Shown: in pieces, positions 35,560 to 46,282 of the stretch
Position numbering within the stretch: position 1 is the stretch's first letter
How the letters are laid out: every line of letters starts with the position of its first letter
Origin: Drosophila miranda
Lineage: Eukaryota > Arthropoda > Insecta > Diptera > Drosophilidae
Length of the DNA: 64,000 nucleotides
NCBI RefSeq assembly: GCF_003369915.1
Contig: NC_046675.1
Location: 21,824,001-21,888,000, forward strand
Direction of reading: 5' to 3'
The notes under the pieces: model-generated
The model's database searches: none
Seen by the model: the letters and a program-made list of their open reading frames with translations, nothing else
Told to the model about the DNA's origin: nothing
Translations under genes and position numbers: made by a program

Positions 35560-37562
35560 GAATATTTGTAAGCTCAGAAATTCGAGAGTGTCTTTTTAAT
35601 TGAACATTGAAAATGGAAGCTGAAAACGAGAGCTAATGAAAGTCTAAAGGGAATTCCCTAAGAGAGGGAGCCAAAATCTAGGCTCTTCCTTAAATTCCTC
35701 CCAAAGAAACCTCAACTCCAATGATTATTTAGCATTGCCTTAGCTCTTCTTTAAAGCCCTCCTGAGCACATATATTTTGTAATCAATTTTCTGGTAATCA
35801 ATTTGCTGGTAATAACTCATTAAGGGCCCTCAAAATTTAAACAGGCGTTGGATCTCGGGTCCGACCCATTTTACACCAATCATCGAAAATTGAGGCAGAC
35901 ATCCGATTGGAAAGAAACGCATTGGAACATTTCAATAAAAAACCATCTGCGTTCGAAGGCTTATTGAATTTTAATGCATGTAATGTGCCTTTTGGCTTGG
36001 ATGTGCATTCAAAGCGCGGGGACACCCCCTTGAAAAACCAGTTAAGGTCAGATGGCTGCATGGTCCGAACCTTTCGCCAAGTCTGGGGCCTGTGTCCGAC
36101 TCGGCCTGAGAATGATTTACGTGACATTATTGGACTTAAATTGTTTCCTTTATCTTAAAGTGGCTACCAGATAGGAGGCGGCAGACTTTCGAACGTGGGC
36201 AAGTGCAAATATGCCAAGGCAGAGGGCCAGCCATAGCCACATGACTGTCACAGAAGTGGACAGGAGACCCCAAACCATGGACAACCGCCAGCAGTCAATG
36301 GACAACGTGCATGGAGCCACGGACAGCAAAGGTTAAGGTCACAGTCAATTTTGATTGTTAATTACCGTTGGAGTGAGCGCTTCGTTGGCCAAAAACGGAC
36401 CCGTTCCCATGCTTAGCATGTAAGTACACATGCCCAGAGATCCACAGTAGTCACAACAACCACAGCCGGAGCTTCAAAGATCGACAGTAGCCCGAACCAC
36501 AGTGTGGCAGCTCGTAATGGCTGTGCGCATGCGCAACGTCTCGCATCGAGGCCCATAAACGTTTACCAGACGAATTACAACAATGCTCGTGTCGCATTAA
36601 AAACCAGCCCAGACCCCGAACCAGACCCATACCCCATCATCATTGCGCTTAAGCCCCGTTCACACTAGGCCCCCATTGCAATGACTACAAAATACTAAAA
36701 TCTTCTGCGGGTTTCCCCCGTGCCGCTTACAAACTGAACTTGACAGCAATTTAGTGGCCACTCGAAATAAATTTATTTGCTTAGTGTAAACGCTTCTTGT
36801 CTTGTCGCGACATTCTCTGCGTTCTTGGACGTGTTGGACTCCGGCTTTGTGTTGGCCATTTACGTTGACATTATTCATTGTTTCACTTCTGTGGACGGAA
36901 AGTGTTATTTTGTCAGTTTATGTCGGGGAGTGGAGCGTTCTTTCTTGTAAGGTGACCTTGAAAACGCTTGTAGTTGGTTGAGAGTGAAAGTGAGTTTCGG
37001 TTTCTTTTGAGTACTTTTCGTGGGACAAAGCAGAAAGTAAGATGATTATTTGCTGAAAGGAAATGAAGATAATGATTACAGAAGCCAAAGAGAAGATTAA
37101 ATAGAATGACACAACAATTTGGTGAATGAATTTGGAACTTATGGGTAGATAATAAACAATATATAGGTCGCATCCTGTTGGGGAAGGAAAATAAATAAGG
37201 TCTTATTCACACACATAGAATGGAGGTTTTTGAGATAATCTTTATATAAGATCTGGGGCAAATAGTAGGAAATTTTCCATTAAGAATCAGCGCAATTTTG
37301 TAAACCCTTTCAGAATTCTTTTTAACTCGAGATCAAATGGAATTTTCTCTTGGATTTACAGATATTAAATCCATATCGATTCTTAACTGTGTTTCCTTTT
37401 TACAGTCTAGTCCCTACCAAGATCTGACAATCCAAATTTCAACTAAGGACTATTTTCTTCGCTAAGAGCAATGAATATTACGATTAAGAATACATTTTAA
37501 GCATTCCCCCTCCCAAAATCACATAATATTTTTAAGTTTTGCTTTCATTTAGATCACATCCA
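35560..37562. other. Intergenic DNA Ccp84Af–Ccp84Ag
   Basis: Two kilobases between convergent genes. At 35841–36158 both strands are open for about 100 codons (the minus-strand frame starts with ATG at 36127). Neither has a signal peptide, recognised motif or convincing splice partner, so no gene is called. Confidence 0.5.
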
Positions 37563-37617
37563 TTTATTCAATAACAACTAACGGCAATTATCTGGTCGTG
37601 GCGCCTATTCGGGCACT

Positions 37618-38310
37618 TCAATAGGCGTACGAGATAAGAGGCGAAGCGTACTGGGTCTTGACGAAAGCGGGTCCTGCTGCGACCAGAGGAGCGGCCTTCA
37701 CGATGGGTGCTGGGGCAGCGGCATAGGTTAGAGGAGCTGGGGCATAGGCTGGGGCAGCAGCATACGCGAGAGGAGCCGGGGCAGCATGATAGGCAAGGGG
37801 AGCTGGAGCAGCGGCATAGGCAGCGGTACGGACAGCAACTGGAGCGGCAGCCACAACGGGAGCGGCACGGACAACTGGAGCTGGGGCGGAGGCAACGGCG
37901 GCCACTAGAGGCTCACGACGGACGACGGCATTGAATCCATTGATGGGATCGGCGGTGTAGTCCACAATGCGACGGTAGCCATCAGCGTCGTTGAGGGAGT
38001 ACTGGCCCTGGACAACATCTCCGTCGCGGCTCTCCACCTGGGTCTTGGAGTCCCCGGAGATGGCATCCTTCACGTCATATCCGTAGGTGTACTGGGGATG
38101 GGGATCGTACTCCTCCACCTGGGCGACGGCGGCCAAGGGAGCAGCAGCTGGGATGAGGCCAGCGCTGGCCACGGCGATGCAGGCGGCGAAGAGGACCACG
38201 AACTGGAATTAAGACATGGGCACATTTTAATACACGATTCTTCGTTCACTTGATATCACAGGTTTTTAGTCCTTGGGGTGGATGAGCATGAGCCTTACTT
38301 TGAATGCCAT
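37618..38310 (-). CDS. Ccp84Ag: RR-2 cuticle protein, Ccp84Ag-like
   Basis: Secreted chitin-binding cuticle protein. Exons are 38299–38310 (MAFK) and 37618–38202 with a 96-bp intron; 198 residues. The signal peptide is [15 protein letters not shown]. The RR-2 domain follows soon after ([18 protein letters not shown], then [20 protein letters not shown]) and ends [10 protein letters not shown]. The tail is Ala-Pro rich ([20 protein letters not shown]) and ends in [21 protein letters not shown] for this strand is at 37563–37568. Its place next to Edg84A and the [11 protein letters not shown] wording fit Ag. Confidence 0.88.
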
Positions 38311-38387
38311 TTTTGTTTTGTTTTTGGGGGTGTTGCTCTAGATACCGTAATTGGTTTTGAACTGATTTTAACAGCGTCCAACTGGGG

Positions 38388-38395
38388 CTTATATA
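38388..38395 (-). promoter_or_regulatory. Ccp84Ag: TATA box of Ccp84Ag
   Basis: TATATAAG on the minus strand, 78 bp upstream of the ATG. Edg84A has the identical octamer. Confidence 0.7.
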
Positions 38396-39433
38396 CCGAT
38401 TTGATGGCAACCTGCCCGATGACGGTGTGCACTTGCGTCACAAAACGACGCCGATCATATCAAAATGCGAGACGCTCAAGACTAGAAGCAGTCCGTCCCC
38501 GAACTGGGGGGCATCGGGTATTGGGTAGTACGGTGCACACGATGGGCGGCTACCAAGGCTGAGTTTTGTGCGATCGGTGACAAAGGCCCCCAGCATAATG
38601 CCTTCTTGATTGGATTGGCTTGGATTTAACTTGAGCGGACTTGGCTCTACAAATTAATATTGGCCTCAGAAGTCGCATGCCCGAACGTGCATTCCAGCCT
38701 TTGAATCGATCATCATGATGATGATGATCATTCGCTTTCGAAAAAATGCCCGTTCGCACTATTATTAAACGATATCGTATGCAGCGCATGCGCAAATGCA
38801 TAACAACGGTTTTTCAAATCGTCTCTGCACTTGCACCCCCAGCCCCACACCCATTAACCATTAACCATTCTATGGGTATATGGCTTCCCTTCCCCCCACC
38901 GCCAGTTAGCGACCTTAAACGTTTAGTTTTTGAGTCGGTCTGTCGCTCCAGTTGAACGTTAATGGGATTTCAAGCGTATGTTTATGGTGTCGCGCTGTCG
39001 CACTTCCGAATGGCCACCCAAAACAAAGAGAAGGCAATGCTTATCAATGCTCAGGTATGTCTGGTGATATTCTTTTGGATTTTACTATTTGTAGGGTATT
39101 TTTGGGGCTATTCTTTTCAATTAATCATGGCAAGAAGTTGGTTATTTCCTAGCCATATTTAATGGTGCTAATTGTAGCGGAAGTCCACATTTTGGAGGCC
39201 ATTTCAGTATTTACAACCATTTTTCAATTATCTCCCGTAAATAATCCAGGAATTCTCAAGAGTTTCCTTTGCTTTAAAGTCTTGAAAAAGTGTATTTAAA
39301 GGAAAATCCTTCAGATTATAAAGTACTTTCCACTTAAAAATCCCTTGCATTCGACAGTAAAACAAATTTCTTATAAAGAAATGACTTTTAACAGTTTAAT
39401 TCAAATAAAATCTTCAGCAAACCAATTTTATAT
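38396..39433. other. Intergenic DNA Ccp84Ag–Edg84A
   Basis: One kilobase upstream of Ag and downstream of Edg84A. It has a CATCATGATGATGATGATCA run at 38710–38730. No other feature is seen. Confidence 0.5.
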
Positions 39434-40050
39434 CTAGAACACATAAGAAATATGCTGTGGATGCGGCACATGATGCGAGATGATGGCCTGCGATGGGGCT
39501 GCATGGTGCACCACATGATGGGTGACGGGAGCATGGTGGATCACCGTTGAGGCCGGGCCAAAGGATCGATGGACCACAGCAGACGCCTGAGAGTGCGGCT
39601 TCAGGACAGGCAGCTTTTTCAGAGGCTGCAACTTTACGGGAGCCGCAGGCCTTGCCACAAATGCAGTGGCACTGGAGAGTGGCTCTCGACGAACCACAGC
39701 ATTGAAACCACTCTCGGCATCGACGCTGTACTCAACAATTCGACGATAGCCATCGGCATCGTTGACAGAGTACTGTCCACGGACCACATCGCCATCTCGG
39801 GACTCCGATTGGGACTTGACATCACCGGTTTCACCATCCTGGACATCATAGTTGAAGGTGTACTGTGGATGGGCCTCGAAGGTGTCCTCGCTTCCGACTG
39901 ATTTCACGGGCAGCAGACCCGCCTGGACCACGGCAACAAAGGCCACAAAAAATGCAATCTGTGGGGGATGGGATCGAATGGTTGAGTTGATAAATTTCAA
40001 TGGGAAGTGCCGCACATCTACTATTCGATTATGCTTACTCTGTTCAACAT
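39434..40050 (-). CDS. Edg84A: Pupal cuticle protein, Edg84A-like
   Basis: RR-2 cuticle protein; in D. melanogaster Edg84A is an ecdysone-dependent pupal cuticle gene. Exons are 40039–40050 and 39434–39958 with an 80-bp intron; 178 residues. Exon 1 keeps the 12-bp size but encodes MLNR rather than MAFK. The signal peptide is [14 protein letters not shown]. The domain reads [20 protein letters not shown], then [19 protein letters not shown], and ends [13 protein letters not shown]. The tail lacks AAPAV repeats; it has [19 protein letters not shown] and ends in a His-rich stretch ([15 protein letters not shown]) and ISYVF. The tail matches my memory of Edg84A well. It is the outermost gene on the lab side, as expected. 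The weak poly(A) signal is ATTAAA near 39395. Confidence 0.9.
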
Positions 40051-40136
40051 GTCTGGGCGATCTTAATGGAAGATGATTAAGGTTTGTTCCTGTCGGTCGC
40101 TGACTTTACACAAATTCATTTCGCTGCGGTCTCCAG

Positions 40137-40144
40137 CTTATATA
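40137..40144 (-). promoter_or_regulatory. Edg84A: TATA box of Edg84A
   Basis: TATATAAG on the minus strand, 87 bp upstream of the ATG. Confidence 0.7.
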
Positions 40145-40149
40145 CCACA

Positions 40150-43100
40150 CTGGATGCTCATTGACCCAATGCCACACTGCCCTGCATCTGGAGGGGGACC
40201 CGCCGGGACCTGTTGCCGTTCTGGGCTCTCTACAGTGTGGCAAGGTCAACGCAATGAGACCTCCAGTCTCTCGCCTAATTGGAGTCGAGATGCGGCAACA
40301 AGTTTATCAGACAATCGACAGGTTTCCAGACCGTTTCCAGCTGCAGGCCCTTCCATATTTTTGCATTAACACTCGACAGGCATTCTGCATTATCATATCT
40401 GTGGTTCCTTGAAGAGGCTAAGAGAAAGATGGTTGGCCCAAGAGTTTTTCCATAAATTATAAAAAGGGGTTCCAGATTTGATGATCAACTACGACGTCGA
40501 CTACAATATTAATAAACTTGTCCTTGCAAGGCTTTTGGTCTTCTTACCATGTCACTGGTTGAGGAGGCACCCTAGTGTCAAGAACAATATTTTTTGATCC
40601 AGGTATTGATTCAGATCAAGTGATATATATACATACATACATATGTATGAATGAATCATATGGAAGGATCTCAGCCCGTGCTGTGTATTCTACATACAGA
40701 TTACATGCATTTTTCTACATCATATCTACATTAGCAGCGAAAAGTATGCTACTCTTTTGTGTGCCAAGTAGTTTCCAGTTTTCGTCATTCAGTATGAGTT
40801 TGAATGAAGGAGTGCGCAAAACGGAATGGAAAAATACCCACATACATAGCTGCATTTTCGGAATTCGAATTTTTGCATGCGCACTGCATTGCTAAGGCAA
40901 AAGCAATACAAATTGCCAGCGCTGTTGCAAAATCGGCTATTTTATAGCTAATTCGGCCCATTTTAAAAGTTTAATTTCCATAAATATGTGAAAATTGTTA
41001 TTAGACGGAAATCTGAATAGTTTTAAATATTTATTTAGCTATGTTTGCTATTTTAATTTGTTTAATGAAGTGCAAAACCTTCAAACAAAAAAAAAACTAC
41101 TTTAGCATGTTTTACAACAAAAACAGCTTCTTATAAGTTGATGTCAACTTTTGATTGCTGCCCAAATCTGCAGGCAAAAAATGAGAATGCATTCGAATGA
41201 ATTCGGAAGCAATCAATACCTCACTTTTAATCATTCAATTCGTGCATTGTCGCTTAAATGTAGTTTGTATGAGTTTTACTAAAATTCTTTCGGCGTATAA
41301 TTCGAATAGACTTAATTAATTTAGAGCATTAATAATTCGAATGCCGGTTGTTTGGCATTCGTGCAGCAGTACGCAGTAGTAAATCCAGCTTACAGTGGAG
41401 TAACTAACTAAGTATCTCTATCTGTTTACATTAGAATTCCATATGCTCTCATTCCAGCCAATCTCTGCCAGGGAAACAATAATCCTTTTCTTGGTTGCAT
41501 TCATTATAAAGATATTCAATCCAATCGTTGGCTGCTCTGCTCCGATTGGTCAGCCTATCCATGGTGCGCAGCGGATAAAGCGGCCGCTCAGCCAGTTGTC
41601 CCGCTCACACATTATCCGAATCAAAAATGAAAGATTGTTGATGTGCGCGGGATTGAACTTAATGCCGCCTGTCTTTATCTTTGGCGGGTAGTTTTTGCAT
41701 AATTCTGCATCTTAAACAGCCAAGGCAAGGTCGTTGACGGGTCCGGGTGCCCACTGACAATGTTTACATGGCTTCAAATTACACGCGGGATTAAAGTAGA
41801 GATTGTTCGTTAGGGTGGAGTGCGTTGATGTGAATATTTGTTTACTATTGAACATGGAGCATGTCTTGAACAGATTTAAAACAGAAATAAAACTGCAGGA
41901 CTGGAAGACTATCCTTAAGAAAGTATTCAATAAATTGATGACATCTCTTGTCAGCAATGGGAAAGAGAATCATTCAGGCAGGCTCCGTTTTTCACTTACT
42001 TTTGCGGATTACGTTTTTAGCCAAAACGTTTCGTTTTCGTTTAAAGGTGTTGTTGTTGTTGCCCTGGCAAATGTTTTCCGAGCCAAATTTGAGGATGGGT
42101 TAAAAAAAATTATTTATAAAGAAAGAAAAAATTTAATTACCATGATATATGTAGGTGTCAAGTTTAGGTTAATGCATAAATAGGTCATCTATTTTTTTCC
42201 TTTTTGAAATTAAGGTTCGTTTCGTTGTATAAAAAGCGTTTGCTTTTAATTTCGTCAACGAAAATGTTTTCGTTTTGAAAACGAATAAATCTTGCGGAAT
42301 GTGAAAACGGGAGCCCCAATTTATGTGTATTTAAAAGACTTTTGTGTGACTAAAAATATTTTCCTAGAATACCTTAAGAAAGTAGCTGGTTTTCATTGCT
42401 TAAGAAACCATTTTCTTTATTTAAATAAAAGAGAACCATATTCCCCAACTGCTGACACAGTGGTACCAGCTCTGCAAGGCTTATGGCGAGGGAATCCCTA
42501 AAAACTGTAGAACAATTTGGGGGCGCCGACAATTGAGTGGATCAATCAACAAGAAGAGCTCCTGCCACCAAAAGGGAACAGGGCTTAGGACTGACTCTCC
42601 ATCGTCCAGAAGGGACATGTGATGAATTCGCTCTCTAATTGCCTGCGAACACAGGTGGAAACCAGGGGGCGGGAAGCTTAAAATCATATTAATAAACGTA
42701 ATGAGCACGTCTGGGCCAATTACATATTCAATTAGGGAATGGGAACGGGAACCTGCCGGGCGGACTCGTTAGGACAACTCTTGGCCTCCGTGCAACAGGC
42801 ATCAGGCGTCGGCTGCTCTGTCGCCATCGCCGTCGCTGTTTCGGTCGCAGCTGATAAGTACTTTTAACTAATTAATCATTACAGAGCCAAAGAACAAAAG
42901 ACATAAGTCAAAAGCTGCACAAGACCGAATAAAAAATGGCACAAATATCGATTTACCCGAAAAAAAAAAATATTACAAAGAGAAACCCGAAAAATACCGC
43001 CAAGTTTTGTTTTGGAGCGGTGACAGTCGGCGCCGGGCAATCCATCAATTTGTGCAGCGCCAATTACGCCAGTTACTCGTCACGTCACGTCTCAGTCCCC

Positions 43101-46100
43101 GGACGGACACCAATCGGACAGCGGACAGCGGACAGCGGACGACAGACAACGGACAGATACGGGCTGCCGTGTGGAGACACTAGAGCTTTGTAAGAAGAAT
43201 CGACATGAACGACGGCAGTTGAAGTTTTTTCTGGAGCTGTAGCAGCGGCGCCCCATCAACCTGGCGTCAGGTTTTGGTCTTTCTAGACACTTGTAACCGG
43301 GTTTGACGCCTCCAGTGGCCGTCATCTAGCCCATATATCTTACTTCCGACGGCTTCCATGGCGCTAAACAGACATTAATGGCGCGACTAACAAATCCCAC
43401 GAAAGTCCTAATTGGAAATAAATTACAGTACCACTTGACTAGACATGTGCACTCAAATGTGATCATTACACAGCCAAAGAACAATGAGAAATTGAATAAA
43501 GGGCAATAAGATGATCTATGAGACGTATACTTAAGCTTCGTCGTATCTACCTTTATTTAATCTATGATTCTAAGCCAATGATTAGCTATTAAAAGACGGA
43601 TTCCCTGAACTATCAGAAAGGTATTGCACTTCACAGAAAACCACCTAGTATATGACTCAACCAGTAGATACATATATATCCTAACTTAAACAAACAATTT
43701 TGTGTACTTTTAACCGATAAGAGTACACAACAAATAAGATTTAATTGTCAATTTAATCCAAATAGATTTGATAAGATATTAAACAGTTAAGAGAACATAT
43801 AGAATGTTTCTTGGGAAATTGATAAATACCTTAACTGGACTTCCAAAAGACAGTAAAAGTGTTTCAAACCTTGCAAAGAATATATCTTCAAGGATGAAAA
43901 AAATACTACTGCATTTAAAGACCTTTCCTTGCCTTTCATCACGATCCGATTCTTAAATCCTATAGCTGTCTATAGCTCGATTTCACGTGTGTATATGACG
44001 ACTGTGCCATTAAAAACAATAAATATCTAAGCAATTGTTTAATTCCCGAAATATCGCGATGATAACTAACTAAATTGTGAAACCAAACAGTTCGGTTCAT
44101 TCCCAAAGCAAAGATAGGATATATGTTGGTATATCCCAAAATGGAAAACTCTAACTATATCGCAAACTGTCGAGCAGCAGCCACACCAACCCCCAAACCC
44201 TAACACGGATAGTCGTATCTCTCCTGTAGATTGGTGCAGTGCTGGCTGTTGTTCGTTTGGGCATGTGGGACAGTTTCAGTTTTGGGATTGGGACTGGGAC
44301 TCGGATTGGGTCGAGGTAAGTGGTGTGTAGTGCGAGTAGTATATGGAAAGACACTCACACACATCCTGTTACTATTAATTGCTGCTGTCCGAAAAATATA
44401 ACGAATCACCTTGGAGCGTTTGGGCCGAAAACAGCCAAAAGGATGAAGGGAATGCCACAGGCACTGGAGTTGGCATGGCCAACACTCCACTGTCCTTCCC
44501 TCTGCCACGAAACTCCTGGCAGTGTAGAGACAAAAACTTGTGAAAATGTCAATCAACTTGTACAAAAAAAAGGAGAGAAAAAAACCAATCCAAAAAAGGA
44601 AACAACAAAGTTTTCCTCCAGACAGCCAAAGATGATGCATTGTGCGTGAAAGGTGCATGAAGATATCTGAATGTTGTATCTCTATCTCTGGCAAAGTGAC
44701 AGACATGGACACGGGGCATGGACGCACGGACGGACGAACACTCGGATAACTCGTAGGGGGCGCCTACGAATTGCATCCCACTGAGTCAGAGTCAGAGTCA
44801 ACGTCAGACAGTCAAAGTCTGAATCGGAGATAAAGTCAGGAGAGTCGTCGTTCGACGATTTAAATTCCAGTGTCGTCTCCATAGATGAGCTGTCATATGT
44901 GCAAATGACGATTGACAGCTGCCGCAGTCAGCATCCGTTCTCCAGCAGCTCCTCCCATAACCAGTCCTAGTCCCAGTCCCAGTCCTGCTCCTAGTTTTCA
45001 GTTCCACTCCCAATCCCTTTTCTGGTTACAAAACTTCTCCTTAGGTATACGTACGAGTGAGTACCTGCCCGTCAATTCATTTGGGAATTTCGTGCGAGGT
45101 GCTAAAACGTGCCAAAACCATAAAACAAATAAAGAACATTGAGTTTCCAGTTAAAACAAGACGTCGACATGAGCATGGACATGGGCGTTACCCCTAATAT
45201 CAGCGGGCGACAGGAGCGGATTAGCATGTGGCCCAGCCAGCGGGGGCCCAAAGGGGGCGTTTTGTTGGGAAATGAGCATTCAATTATGATTTTCGTTGGA
45301 TTTGAGGTGATTTCTATTTAATCGAGGACTAGTTCGTTTCTGCTGTATGGTCATATTTACAGATTTTGATGGTATATTTCTTAGGTTTCTAGTTTAATCT
45401 ATCTTTCAAAAACTCCTGTAAATGCTCGCATATTTGAACAACATTGTATCATATGGATTTCTGATTTTTGACTATTTTATTAACTAAATATGTTTAGACG
45501 ATTTTTAATAGCTTTACTCTAATAGAAACACATCGCAATGCAGCCTTGGCCTACAATTGAAATTTTAGGAAGATATCCACCAAGTGAGAAATGAAATCCT
45601 TTGTCTGTTGGAGATTATTCTTCTATATTTCTAATTGATCTGACCAAACCATATATGTTACATACATATGTACTACACATATCGCATACCCCTCCAATAG
45701 TTCCCCCATCTCAAGTCCAACCCAATCCGCTCCTGCGTATCCATTGCCTGAGTAGCAAAAAAACACACACACAAAGCGAAAAACAAGAAAATCTAAATGG
45801 AAACGGCACCACTGACGAAAACCGGTATGACTAACCCTCGTAGCAGTCTTTTGATAAGGGAAGACATTCGAGTACATAACAGAGAGAGCGAAACAGCCAT
45901 ACCTTCAGGCTAACATTAGGCCACAAGCGAAAGCGAGACAACAATAGAGACAGAGATGAAGGCGTGGCCTACACAATCGGTCTGTCTGGGTTGATTCTCC
46001 GACCGACGAGGCCGACCAGACCAGTCGTGACCAGACTTGGTAAGCGCGCAGGCAGCACGTCGTCGTCGTTCGTGGTTGTGTTTCGATAGTGGTCGGATAG

Positions 46101-46282
46101 AAGATATAGAAGAACCGTTAGCCGTCGCGTAATATTACCGATTTGTGAGTGTGCCCACCAGTGAATGAGTGAAGTGAAAATCAGAGCAGACACAGAGATA
46201 GAACGAACTCCAGTCGAAGCCAGAGGCATCGAGAACGAACTCCAGTCGAGGCTAGGGGCAAGTGTGGTTCCTGCTAGACAAT
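40150..46282 (+). other. labial upstream region and 5' UTR
   Basis: Six kilobases between Edg84A and the lab start codon. It contains the autoregulatory element at 43021–43047. No coding gene is well supported; two small ORFs (41443–41691 and 41854–42183, plus strand) are discussed as findings. The last few hundred bases before 46283 should be the lab 5' UTR; a 17-bp direct repeat (GAACGAACTCCAGTCGA) is at 46201–46217 and 46233–46249. I could not fix the transcription start. Confidence 0.55.
43021..43047 (-). promoter_or_regulatory. lab: labial autoregulatory element (Exd/Lab and Hth sites)
   Basis: On the minus strand the sequence reads TGATGGATTG (43038–43047), then CCCGGCGCCGA, then CTGTCA (43021–43026). 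In D. melanogaster the lab autoregulatory enhancer upstream of the promoter contains the composite Labial/Extradenticle site TGATGGATTG followed by GC-rich spacer and a Homothorax site CTGTCA; activation in the midgut endoderm needs all three proteins. Order, orientation and spacer here agree with the element as I remember it. It lies about 3.2 kb upstream of the lab ATG. Dpp-response (Mad) sites may flank it but were not assigned. Confidence 0.75.

Noticed and set aside
35841-36158. Roughly 100-codon open frames on both strands between Ccp84Af and Ccp84Ag
   Set aside because: Openness on both strands at once suggests base composition. The plus frame has no ATG near its start and the minus frame has no promoter or recognised motif.
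46262-46282. Upstream in-frame extension of Labial from a GTG
   Set aside because: GTG is not a usual eukaryotic start; the ATG at 46283 begins the recognised Labial N-terminus [10 protein letters not shown].
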